From Bifidobacterium breve (GTDB lineage Bacteria; Actinomycetota; Actinomycetes; S36-B12), in NCBI GenBank assembly GCA_945885645.1, contig CAMCYV010000001.1, forward strand, positions 1-38,651: a stretch of 38,651 nt of DNA, read 5' to 3'. The notes under the pieces are model-generated. The model saw nothing but the letters and a program-made list of their open reading frames with translations, was not told the DNA's origin and searched no databases. The first letter of the stretch is position 1. The number at the start of each line of letters is the position of its first letter. Of this stretch, positions 1 to 7,035 are shown piece after piece. The translations under genes and the position numbers were made by a program.

Positions 1-230
1 AACTGCCACACCTTGCGCCACACTTTATCCACTTCACGATCATGGAATTCGCGAGAGATGTACCGGTCAATGTCCATCGGGGCAGTCCCGAGATCCTCAT
101 TGATGTCGTATCGAAGTGCCGCTGGTACTGGACGTGAGTCTTCATCGAGATATGACTGAACACTGGTCCCCGGGGATCGCGGACTTGGTGGCTCAGTTGA
201 TTCACGCTGGGGAGATGCGAGTTCGGTCAT
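1..230 (-). CDS. Rieske-type aromatic-ring hydroxylase large subunit, 5' end only
   Basis: The visible 76 N-terminal residues run off the left edge of the window. They end in an IDRYISREFHDREVDKVWRK segment, the helix typical of the N-terminus of Rieske non-haem iron oxygenase alpha subunits, just before the Rieske domain. The Rieske cysteines and histidines lie outside the window, so catalytic competence cannot be judged. The start ATG at 230 has an AAGGAG Shine-Dalgarno 10 nt upstream. A copy of the TAGGA-NN-TCCTA motif lies 50 nt before the start. A second, complete Rieske oxygenase is at 23878-25086 and a lone 2Fe-2S ferredoxin at 35621, so the island probably encodes more than one oxygenation step. 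The family call is from the N-terminal signature only. Confidence 0.8.
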   Translation of the reverse strand, partial: MTELASPQRESTEPPSPRSPGTSVQSYLDEDSRPVPAALRYDINEDLGTAPMDIDRYISREFHDREVDKVWRKVWQ

Positions 231-280
231 AGCTGATGTGCTCCTTGCTTACGGGTATCAGAATTATGTCCCCGATGTTA

Positions 281-292
281 TAGGACGTCAAA
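281..292. promoter_or_regulatory. Copy of TAGGA-NN-TCCTA motif before Rieske gene
   Basis: TAGGACGTCAAA matches 8 of the 10 fixed positions of the repeated motif. Read on the minus strand it continues into TATAAC, a plausible -10 element, 50 nt before the Rieske start codon. Proposed operator or promoter element shared with other units in the window; inference from repetition only. Confidence 0.45.
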
Positions 293-310
293 TAAAGATG
301 CTTGCCCAAC

Positions 311-349
311 AAGGAAAGGGCCCGACCAAATTGGCCGGACCCTTTCCTT
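311..349 (-). terminator. Hairpin terminator downstream of substrate-binding protein gene
   Basis: A 17-bp stem (311-327 with 333-349) closes over a 5-nt loop, starting 19 nt after the stop codon of the gene at 369-1472. On the minus-strand RNA every position pairs, two as G-U wobbles. On the plus strand the same two positions are A-C mismatches, so the structure favours minus-strand transcripts. The tract after the stem is only UUGUU, so the U-tail is weak. Confidence 0.7.
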
Positions 350-368
350 TACAGCGAGTGCTTGAGAC

Positions 369-1472
369 TTACTTTACGCCCCAAAGCTTCTTGAACTGAT
401 TTACATAGTCCTTGACGCCCAAGTAGTCACCCTCTGCAGTGAGGACCAACGACTTAGCATTTTGCTTGGTCAGGATCTGTGTTGGCAATTCGTTTGTGAC
501 GTATGGCATACCGATCGAGTTACGGGCCATGCTGTCCACGACACTCCAACCAACGATGGGGAGTGAGTAGCCGGTCCATGCTGATTCGGTGCCGTCCTTG
601 AGTCCCTGGATATTTGCCTTACCAGCGGTCAAGCCACCGATTGCAATTGTAGGGTTTTTCAGAGCGGCAGAGACACCCGTGACCCAGCCACCGAGGTCGG
701 AGACGAGCCAGTTGGTACCTGGGTTTGCTGCAACAATGTTGACTGCTGCTTGAGGAACCTTACCCGCGAAGATGTCGGTCAACTGCTGATCATTTTCTTC
801 GTATGTGCACTTGGTTGGGCACAGCTTCTTCAGGTTCTTGGCGTAAGAAACGTCGAAGCGACGAAGGATTGGGTACAAAGGAACCGTGATTCCCTGAGCC
901 TTAACGTTGCCCTTTGTTGCTGCAACCGAGTAGGCAGCGATCATCTGGCCCCAAAGGTCAATTGTCTTTGGACCGGCAATGTGGGTGTCCTTGAGTGCTG
1001 ATGTTGGCTTGCTCATGCATGCAGAGCAGATAACGACAACACCCTGCTTCTCAGCCTTGGTCAGAAGATCTGACAGGGTTGATGGCTCAATACCGGAGAT
1101 GTGAATGTAGTTTGGCTTGAGTGACAGCGCCTGGCTGAAGAGTGAGCGCTGGGTTTCAGGGCTAACTGCGCCAACGAGTTCTTTGTACTTCCAGCCGAGT
1201 GTCTTGGCCGCAGCATCGATTGCTTCATCGAGCACCTTGTTTTCATCGCCACCGTTTGAGAGGGCCACGACAAACTGACCCTTTGGTGGAACAGACTTCA
1301 AAGGTGTGGTGATCCCAATGCTTGTTGGGGTCTTGTTGTACTTGTCCACAATCGCCGCGGCAAGGGTTACACCCTTATCCTGCGAATTTGCAGCAAAGGC
1401 TGCGGGTGCGATACCCGAAACCAAGAGGGAAGCGGCTCCTATAAAGGCTACCGCCGTGGTTAACTTACGCAT
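369..1472 (-). CDS. Sugar-type ABC transporter substrate-binding protein, secreted
   Basis: A 367-aa protein of the ribose/galactose periplasmic-binding-protein fold. It has a Sec signal peptide (MRKLTTAVAF..., hydrophobic core, likely cleavage after AFA near residue 27) but no lipobox cysteine. It would bind a small solute outside the membrane and deliver it to a ribose-type ABC importer, most simply the permease and ATPase at 14038-16629. A GTG at 1478 in the same frame is possible, but GGAAGAG lies 7 nt before the ATG at 1472 and only 1-2 nt before the GTG, so ATG is preferred. It is paralogous to the next gene: both share a TPTSIG/APTSIG segment near the N-terminus, cysteine pairs (CSAC, CPTKC here) and the C-terminal LWGVK. 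The ligand is unknown. The 5' leader holds a perfect inverted repeat (1519-1549). Confidence 0.9.
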   Translation of the reverse strand: MRKLTTAVAFIGAASLLVSGIAPAAFAANSQDKGVTLAAAIVDKYNKTPTSIGITTPLKSVPPKGQFVVALSNGGDENKVLDEAIDAAAKTLGWKYKELVGAVSPETQRSLFSQALSLKPNYIHISGIEPSTLSDLLTKAEKQGVVVICSACMSKPTSALKDTHIAGPKTIDLWGQMIAAYSVAATKGNVKAQGITVPLYPILRRFDVSYAKNLKKLCPTKCTYEENDQQLTDIFAGKVPQAAVNIVAANPGTNWLVSDLGGWVTGVSAALKNPTIAIGGLTAGKANIQGLKDGTESAWTGYSLPIVGWSVVDSMARNSIGMPYVTNELPTQILTKQNAKSLVLTAEGDYLGVKDYVNQFKKLWGVK

Positions 1473-1518
1473 TGACACTCTCTTCCATTAGTGGGACTTG
1501 AACGACGTTCGTCGCGTA

Positions 1519-1549
1519 GACTACCCACAAAATTCACTTCTGGGTAGTC
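1519..1549 (-). promoter_or_regulatory. Perfect inverted repeat in leader of substrate-binding protein gene
   Basis: GACTACCCA at 1519-1527 and TGGGTAGTC at 1541-1549 are perfect 9-bp inverted repeats separated by 13 nt. The repeat ends 46 nt before the ATG at 1472. If transcription starts after the putative -10 TATATT at 1574-1569, it lies inside the 5' untranslated leader and could form an RNA stem-loop. Alternatively it is a DNA operator with half-site centres 22 bp apart, about two helical turns. Function unknown. Confidence 0.55.
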
Positions 1550-1573
1550 AGTTATTCATTTTGTTATAAATAT

Positions 1574-1585
1574 ACGGATATCCTA
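1574..1585. promoter_or_regulatory. Copy of TAGGA-NN-TCCTA motif before substrate-binding protein gene
   Basis: ACGGATATCCTA keeps the inner GGA-TA-TCC palindrome and the full TCCTA half (8 of 10 fixed positions). On the minus strand it runs into GTATATT, giving a TATATT -10 candidate at 1574-1569, about 100 nt upstream of the start codon. Confidence 0.45.
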
Positions 1586-1684
1586 CTAAAAAACGGACAA
1601 TTCGACCAAGAAAAGGCCGTAAAAACCCAGTTTGGCTCCCGCAACCTATTTCCTCGTTACTGGTGCTAGTTACTCGTCCAGGAG

Positions 1685-2884
1685 TTACTTCACACCCCAC
1701 AAGGCGGTGAAGAGCTCGCGGTAGTTGGCAATACCCAGATAATTGCCGTTCTCATCGAGTACAGCATCAGCGACGTTGGTGACATTGAGGAGTTGACTCG
1801 GGAGGAGTCCATCAGCTGGTGCGTCACCCGCGAGCACTCGCGCGAACTGGTCAATAACCCGCCACGCCATCACTGGTACGGGCAGAGCCGTCCACGCCTG
1901 CAAGGCAGCAGCTGCTTCTGGGGTTGCTTCCGTTGATCCACTTTCCGGTGGGACCGCACCCGATGCAGCGAGGTCGACCAAGGATGTGATGTCTCTAGCA
2001 TTAGCACCACGGCCGATGAGAACCGTTGGTTCCAACACGAGTGCATCGGCCAAAGCCGCGGGGACATCGGTGGAAAGCTCCCCTGAGTCAAGGAGTGCCC
2101 AGCGGCCCAGGCTCGTGCTCATTGTGTCCGCGATAAACGTGGGCACCATGCTGAGATCGGTCGTATCAACCTCAGATTCAATCGCGGAACAATCGCGGCA
2201 CAAGCTAGCCAGAGTGTTAACGAATTCGGCATTGAAAGTTACCAGAGCTGGCACGGGAAGTGTGAAAACCTCTATGCCGGCAACTTCTTCTGCCGCCTGA
2301 TTGGCGATCACGTAACTCGCAAGTATTTGACCCCACAGGGCATTTTGTGCGTCGCCATCAATGCTTGTGTTCTTGATGGCACCCGTTGGCTCGCCCGAGC
2401 ATCCGGTACAAATCACGGCTACACCCGCAGCCTCAGCGTCCGCCAGTTGGGTGGCTAGAAAGTCAACGTACCGACCGGAAATCCGGATACCCGCCGGGTT
2501 GAGTGCGAGGGCTTCTTCGAATGCTGCGGGCGCCGATTCCACTGTTTCCGCTCCGGGAACCTCGGTGAACTCCCAACCGATTGCCGCGGCCGCCTCGGCC
2601 ATGGAGGTATTGAGCAAGGTATCAAATTCAGAACCGTCGGAGAGACTGACAATCAGTGAGCCAGCAGCCGGTGGTGCCGTAAGTGGGACATCCACGCCAA
2701 TGCTGGTGGGTGCGAGAAGTGCCGAAGCGAGGAGTTCAGGATCAACCGCGGTATCCGCGGCGGTTTCTTCACCGGCCACGGCCGCACCCTCGACAAAATT
2801 GGGGTCATCAGCTGGCATGGCGCAGGATGCTAAAGCCAAAGTGGCGGAAAGGGCAACGACAACCGAAAGCATTGACCGACGCAT
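1685..2884 (-). CDS. Sugar-type ABC substrate-binding lipoprotein
   Basis: A 399-aa paralogue of the preceding substrate-binding protein, here as a lipoprotein. The N-terminus MRRSMLS... carries a hydrophobic stretch and an LASC lipobox with the acceptor cysteine at residue 21. The reading frame extends upstream to 2941, but that would put 19 residues before the basic signal-peptide start; GAAAGAGAG lies just upstream of the ATG at 2884, so this start is chosen. An acidic Ala/Glu-rich linker follows the lipobox, then the two-lobed binding domain. Cysteine pairs CTGC and CRDC sit where the paralogue has CSAC and CPTKC, suggesting conserved disulphides or a metal site. The terminal LWGVK is identical. 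No permease gene is adjacent; the nearest is at 14 kb. Two binding proteins for one importer would widen its ligand range, but this pairing is inferred. Confidence 0.9.
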   Translation of the reverse strand: MRRSMLSVVVALSATLALASCAMPADDPNFVEGAAVAGEETAADTAVDPELLASALLAPTSIGVDVPLTAPPAAGSLIVSLSDGSEFDTLLNTSMAEAAAAIGWEFTEVPGAETVESAPAAFEEALALNPAGIRISGRYVDFLATQLADAEAAGVAVICTGCSGEPTGAIKNTSIDGDAQNALWGQILASYVIANQAAEEVAGIEVFTLPVPALVTFNAEFVNTLASLCRDCSAIESEVDTTDLSMVPTFIADTMSTSLGRWALLDSGELSTDVPAALADALVLEPTVLIGRGANARDITSLVDLAASGAVPPESGSTEATPEAAAALQAWTALPVPVMAWRVIDQFARVLAGDAPADGLLPSQLLNVTNVADAVLDENGNYLGIANYRELFTALWGVK

Positions 2885-2929
2885 GTGACTCTCTTTCAAA
2901 GATGTTAACGACTGAAAGCCCAAAACTAC

Positions 2930-2941
2930 ATGCACGTCCAA
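2930..2941. promoter_or_regulatory. Degenerate candidate copy of TAGGA-NN-TCCTA motif
   Basis: ATGCACGTCCAA matches only 6 of 10 fixed positions. On the minus strand TTTATTGGACGT resembles the flank of the copy at 28099 and is followed by TAGTTT, 46 nt before the start of the lipoprotein gene. Listed as a weak candidate because it occupies the equivalent place in an otherwise similar unit. Confidence 0.2.
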
Positions 2942-3059
2942 TAAATTGTCTCAGCGACTCGGTTTCAACTTGATCACATTAAGCACGGCATGCGGGCTGT
3001 GGATCACTTGCTATTGTTGTGGCTCATCCATGAATATCCCGTCCCACCCCTGGAGTTCA

Positions 3060-4172
3060 ATGTCCTTCGAAAGTGCAACGTCCTTCGAACTACCCCTAGC
3101 GGCTCTCGACCCTGAAGAGATTGCCGATTTGCGAGCCACCGTGCGCTCGGCTGCAACAGAGTCGGGTTACCCAACCGCAGTGCTTGAACTCGAAAAATCA
3201 GAGACTGGTCTGGACCTCTCACTGTGGTCACTGCTCGCACAAGACATCGGGCTTTCTGCGGTCGGACTACCTGAGTCTGCGGGGGGTTTGGGCGGCCTTG
3301 CCGAAATTTTGGCGGTGGCTGAAGAACTGGGTGCCACTTTGGCGCCCGTTCCCTTTATTACGAGCACGGTTCTGTGTGGCCAAGTTTTGGCTGCATGTGA
3401 TGAAAGTGCAGCTCCCTTTCTTGAGCGAATTGCCGGAGGTGAAATTGCTGCTCCTGCTGTAACGAATGCGCGCGGCCTGTGGTCTGCCAGCGATATTTCA
3501 TGTACGAGTGATGGTGAGAAAGTTTCGGGTACGGTTCGATTCGCACCATTTGGTGCTAGTGCAACTTTTTTTGTCGTCGCCGCCCACACAGATTCGGGCA
3601 TTGATGTGTTTGTTGTTGAAGCTTCAGATGCACACATCAATGGGCTGCCATCAATGGATTTCTCGCGTCCATCGGCCACCGTAACTTTCGACAGCTCCCC
3701 GGCAGTGCGACTGACCACGGGTGGAAATGGCGAGAGTGTGATCACGCAGGCTGTTGACGTAGCACTGATGGCTGTTGCCGCTGATCAACTTGGCGGATCG
3801 CAGGCCTGTTTTGATATGACACTCGACTACATAAAGGTGCGTCGTCAATTCAATCGGGAAATTGGGAGCTTCCAAGCAATCAAACACCGAATGGCAGATG
3901 CCCTAATGCTCGTTGAAATGCTGCGTTCAGGCCTTGAAAAGGTGACATCAGGTGGCATGCAGGAACTTGCCGCCGATGCCGCAATGAATAAGTCCTGGGG
4001 ATCTGACTCTTACATTGCGATGACCGCCGAAGCAATTCAGTTGCACGGTGGTATCGGTTTCACGTGGGAACACACCGCGCACCTGTATTTCAGAAGGGCG
4101 CGCTACGACGCTGCGTTTTTAGGTGATGGTTCATTTCAGCGCGAGCGCCTCGCCACACTGCTTAATTGGTAA
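3060..4172 (+). CDS. Acyl-CoA dehydrogenase-like protein lacking the usual catalytic Glu
   Basis: A 370-aa acyl-CoA dehydrogenase (ACAD) fold protein: an N-terminal helical domain, a middle beta domain, and C-terminal FAD/tetramer motifs RRQFNREIGSFQAIKHRMAD and QLHGGIGFTWEH. The frame is open from 2946, but GGAG at 3052-3055 lies just before the ATG at 3060 and the preceding residues (WITCYCCG...) do not look like ACAD. At the C-terminal position where medium-chain enzymes have Glu in YEG, this protein has FLGDGS. At the isovaleryl-CoA-dehydrogenase position it reads AVDVALMAVA, also without Glu. Both usual catalytic bases are therefore absent. In mycobacterial alpha2-beta2 ACADs one subunit is likewise non-catalytic. 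The likely partner is the convergent ACAD at 4196-5449. Confidence 0.88.
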   Translation: MSFESATSFELPLAALDPEEIADLRATVRSAATESGYPTAVLELEKSETGLDLSLWSLLAQDIGLSAVGLPESAGGLGGLAEILAVAEELGATLAPVPFITSTVLCGQVLAACDESAAPFLERIAGGEIAAPAVTNARGLWSASDISCTSDGEKVSGTVRFAPFGASATFFVVAAHTDSGIDVFVVEASDAHINGLPSMDFSRPSATVTFDSSPAVRLTTGGNGESVITQAVDVALMAVAADQLGGSQACFDMTLDYIKVRRQFNREIGSFQAIKHRMADALMLVEMLRSGLEKVTSGGMQELAADAAMNKSWGSDSYIAMTAEAIQLHGGIGFTWEHTAHLYFRRARYDAAFLGDGSFQRERLATLLNW

Positions 4173-4195
4173 GAGCCCAACTAGTAGGAGGCCGA

Positions 4196-5449
4196 TCAAG
4201 ATTTGGCGAGTTGCGAGAATGGTGCCTTGTCGGTTCGGTGCTCAGCAGGGAGTCCAAGTACTCGTTCGGCGACAATATTGCGCTGCACTTCGTCGGTGCC
4301 ACCTGCCAAGCGGTAACCGGGAGCGCCAAGAACATGCTCACCCCAGGCAAACTCTCCCCACTCACCGCTGTCAGCGACCAATGCGGATCCGAGCATGTTC
4401 GCAGCCGTGTTTCCTATGCGCACGAGATTGTCAGATGCCAGTAGCTTTCCCAGAGATCCAGCCGGACCGGGATCCCCACCGGTTGCCGTAGCTCGAGCAA
4501 CTTTGGTCACCATCGCCGCATGCAGCCGGGTGCGGATCGTGATGTCGGCTAGTTCCTGACGCGTCACCGGGTCCGAGCTCAACCCCAAATGCTGCGCGAG
4601 TGCAACAAGATCCGAAGCGGTACCGCCTTTTCGTCGATGCCCCGATCCCGATGATGTCCGTTCAAAGCCAAGGGTGGTCTGCGCGACCTTCCAGCCCGCG
4701 TCGACATCACCGATGCGCATAGAGTCTGGGATCCGCGTTGCGTCAAACCACACTTCGTTGAAAGAAGCCGGGCCACTCATTTGACGGATGGGTCGAATCT
4801 CAACGCCGGGGGCATCCATGGGCACTAAAAATGCGGTGATGCCGCCTTGTTTCACCGCATCAGGATTGGTGCGGGCCAGAATGAAACCGTATTCGGAGAA
4901 TTGTGCGTTGGAGCTCCAAATCTTTTGTCCGGTGATCAACCAGTCATCGCCATCGCGAACCGCTTTGGTTGACAGGCCCGCAAGATCGGATCCGGCGCCG
5001 GGTTCGCTAAAGAGTTGGCAGCACAGTAGCTCGGTGCTCAGGAATGCTTTTGCGAATTGCTCGCGTTGTTCGGGTGTACCGAAGATGCTCACGGCCGATC
5101 CGACAAGACCCGTGGTCACCGAGATGATTTCGGAAGAGGGAGGAACAGCGAATTTGCGTTCTTCTTGGGCGAAGGCAACGGAGTAAACACTGGGAAGACC
5201 CGCGCCACCAAACTCAGCGGGGAGTGAGATGGCACCGTATCCCGCTTCGAATCGTTGGCGTCGGTATTCCCTGACGCGTGTAAGGAATGCAACTTCTTCG
5301 TCGTGACTCAATGCCAGAAAAATTTGCAGGCGCGGATCACCCTCACCCCACACAAAAACTTCTTCTTGAGCTGGTTCAGCGACGGATGCAAGCCAAGCGC
5401 GCACTTCGCCGCGCCAGGTGTCTAAATGCTGCTGGTCTATTTCGCTCAC
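4196..5449 (-). CDS. Acyl-CoA dehydrogenase, FadE-like
   Basis: A 417-aa flavoprotein predicted to oxidise an acyl-CoA to the 2-enoyl-CoA. Recognisable are the FAD/substrate motif LLCCQLFSEPGAGSDLAGL, the second motif QKIWSSNAQFSEYGFILART, and the C-terminal LAGGTDEVQRNIVAERVLG. The C-terminal catalytic Glu of medium-chain enzymes is replaced (LAGG), but GFERTSSG in helix G carries a Glu where isovaleryl-CoA-type enzymes have theirs, so catalysis is plausible. It is the last gene of an operon: its GTG start overlaps the TAG of the thiolase gene by one base (TAGTG). A convergent gene ends 23 nt away. It may form a heterotetramer with the Glu-less ACAD at 3060-4172. Branched, cyclic or steroid-like side-chain acyl-CoAs would fit the family, but the substrate is unknown. 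Confidence 0.92.
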   Translation of the reverse strand: MSEIDQQHLDTWRGEVRAWLASVAEPAQEEVFVWGEGDPRLQIFLALSHDEEVAFLTRVREYRRQRFEAGYGAISLPAEFGGAGLPSVYSVAFAQEERKFAVPPSSEIISVTTGLVGSAVSIFGTPEQREQFAKAFLSTELLCCQLFSEPGAGSDLAGLSTKAVRDGDDWLITGQKIWSSNAQFSEYGFILARTNPDAVKQGGITAFLVPMDAPGVEIRPIRQMSGPASFNEVWFDATRIPDSMRIGDVDAGWKVAQTTLGFERTSSGSGHRRKGGTASDLVALAQHLGLSSDPVTRQELADITIRTRLHAAMVTKVARATATGGDPGPAGSLGKLLASDNLVRIGNTAANMLGSALVADSGEWGEFAWGEHVLGAPGYRLAGGTDEVQRNIVAERVLGLPAEHRTDKAPFSQLAKS

Positions 5450-6615
5450 TACTGTGCTCCTTCGCTGATCAGGACCGTACAGGCACTAATGCCCGGCGCT
5501 CCATAGACGTGGGTGAAACCAATTCGCGGGGCTCCCGGAACTTGTTTACCGTCAGCGCGACCCTGTAACTGTCTCACGATCTCGTGTACTTGTCGCAAGC
5601 CAGAAGCGCCCACCGGCTCTCCGTTGGCGAGTAAACCACCGTCGGTGTTGAGAGGGAGCCGACCATCAATTTCGAATTCACCGTTGCGGTAAGCGGCTTC
5701 CTGCTCCCCATGGGCAAGGAGGCCGGTCTCACCTAGGTGAATCACTTCGGCTCCGCTGTCAGTGTCCTGGAGCTGGGCTACCTGCACATCCGCTGGCGTC
5801 ATGCCAGCAAGGTCGAATGCTGCTTTCGCCGCGTCAATTGAAGGACTCGTACGGTCACCGGGTGAGAGCCAGGGTGAGAAAACTTCGAACGATCCTGGTC
5901 GGCGACCACGAAGCGCCACCGATGCCAGTCGAATCGGAGTTTCGCACAAGTCATAGGCCTTCGAGCCGCGAGCTAGGACAAGGGAAACCGCGCCAGCATC
6001 AGGGGCACAAAACATGAAACGCGTCAGGGGGTCATTGATCATGTCCGCATCCATTGCTTCATCAACGGAAACCGGCTTGCGCCGCCACGCGTACGGGTGT
6101 TCTTGCGCGTAATCAAATGCTTTTGCCGAGGCATAACCGAGGGTGCGCTGGCTTATTCCGTGTTCATGAAGGTAGCGCGCAATTTTCAGCGCAAAATATG
6201 AAGTAGTAACCATCATGCCTGTGGCGCCATACCAATCGCCCAGTCCATAGCGCGCCGGTGAAACATTGAAAGCTCCCCGAGCGTGATTGTCATAGCCGAC
6301 AACGCAAGCAACATTGAGATCTTCAGCAATTAACCCGTTACGCGCTGTCATGAGAGCCACAGCACCCGTCGCGCAACCATTCTTCACCGTTACGAATGGA
6401 AGCCCGGTGAGTCCCAATCGTGAGACTAGGTTGTCTGGCTTTGTCTCACCATTTGTGCCACCAACCGCGAACTCAATGTCAGACCAGACAAGGCCACAGT
6501 CGGCGAGCGCACCGCGAACCGCGGTCTCGGCAAGCTCGTTATCTTCGCCGTCAAATCTGCCGAACTCTGTTCGGGCTGCTCCGACTATAAAAATGTCGTT
6601 TGCATTCACACTCAT
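5449..6615 (-). CDS. Thiolase-fold lipid-transfer-type protein (Ltp2/SCP-x-like)
   Basis: A 388-aa thiolase-fold enzyme. The nucleophilic Cys81 sits in VKNGCATGA. The second canonical motif, normally with His in GHPxGATG, reads NGEPVGASG, so His is replaced by Glu. The C-terminal CxG cysteine motif is replaced by VYGAPGISACTV. These changes are typical of the non-classical thiolases that act with a DUF35 partner, such as Ltp2 retro-aldolases in steroid side-chain removal. The DUF35 gene lies directly upstream with a 4-nt ATGA overlap, suggesting translational coupling and a stoichiometric complex. Predicted role: C-C bond cleavage, or condensation, of a beta-hydroxy- or beta-keto-acyl-CoA. 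The exact reaction cannot be fixed from sequence. Confidence 0.88.
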   Translation of the reverse strand: MSVNANDIFIVGAARTEFGRFDGEDNELAETAVRGALADCGLVWSDIEFAVGGTNGETKPDNLVSRLGLTGLPFVTVKNGCATGAVALMTARNGLIAEDLNVACVVGYDNHARGAFNVSPARYGLGDWYGATGMMVTTSYFALKIARYLHEHGISQRTLGYASAKAFDYAQEHPYAWRRKPVSVDEAMDADMINDPLTRFMFCAPDAGAVSLVLARGSKAYDLCETPIRLASVALRGRRPGSFEVFSPWLSPGDRTSPSIDAAKAAFDLAGMTPADVQVAQLQDTDSGAEVIHLGETGLLAHGEQEAAYRNGEFEIDGRLPLNTDGGLLANGEPVGASGLRQVHEIVRQLQGRADGKQVPGAPRIGFTHVYGAPGISACTVLISEGAQ

Positions 6616-7019
6616 GTCACAGCCTCGAAACCAAACGTGAAGACGGGTGCACCTTCATGTGTCCAAGCTTTAGCGAGCACCAAACTGACCTGCTCCCCAA
6701 TTGTCCATTCAGTTTTCCCCACTAGCCAGCCTTCAACAATCACAGGGCCGAGGTCTACATAGCCGATGGAAAAAGGAGCAAATTCATCGGTGCGAAATGG
6801 TGGCTTCGGTGCGAAGTGTTGGGTTGTCCACGACCAGACGGTCCCCTCTGTGGGCAGGCTCACTTTCGTGACGTCAAGGCTCGAGCATGTTGGACAGGAA
6901 TCCATGGCCGGGAAAACGTGTGCACCACATGCTTCACACATGGATCCCGCCAAAACAACCGGATCCACAGAAGAAAACAACGTCGAGTCAACAACTTCGA
7001 TGCCCACAGGAATGTTCAT
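6612..7019 (-). CDS. DUF35 Zn-ribbon/OB-fold protein, partner of the thiolase-like enzyme
   Basis: A 135-aa protein with an N-terminal rubredoxin-like zinc ribbon (C28, C31, C42, C45: MCEACG and CPTC) followed by an OB-fold rich in beta strands (GTVWSWTTQHFAPKPPF, FSIGYVDLG, VIVEGWLVG). DUF35 proteins bind acyl-CoA and activate thiolase-fold lyases. The frame is open well upstream into the neighbouring reductase gene, but the ATG at 7019 has GAAGG 7 nt upstream and begins just where homology begins, so that start is used. It follows the reductase gene by 16 nt and overlaps the thiolase by 4 nt. Confidence 0.9.
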   Translation of the reverse strand: MNIPVGIEVVDSTLFSSVDPVVLAGSMCEACGAHVFPAMDSCPTCSSLDVTKVSLPTEGTVWSWTTQHFAPKPPFRTDEFAPFSIGYVDLGPVIVEGWLVGKTEWTIGEQVSLVLAKAWTHEGAPVFTFGFEAVT

Positions 7020-7035
7020 GTATTCGCCTTCGGGA

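Noticed and set aside
2361..2888. A 175-codon open frame on the plus strand
   Set aside because: It is antisense to the lipoprotein gene and Ala/Ser-rich; the lipoprotein has a proper signal peptide and family match.
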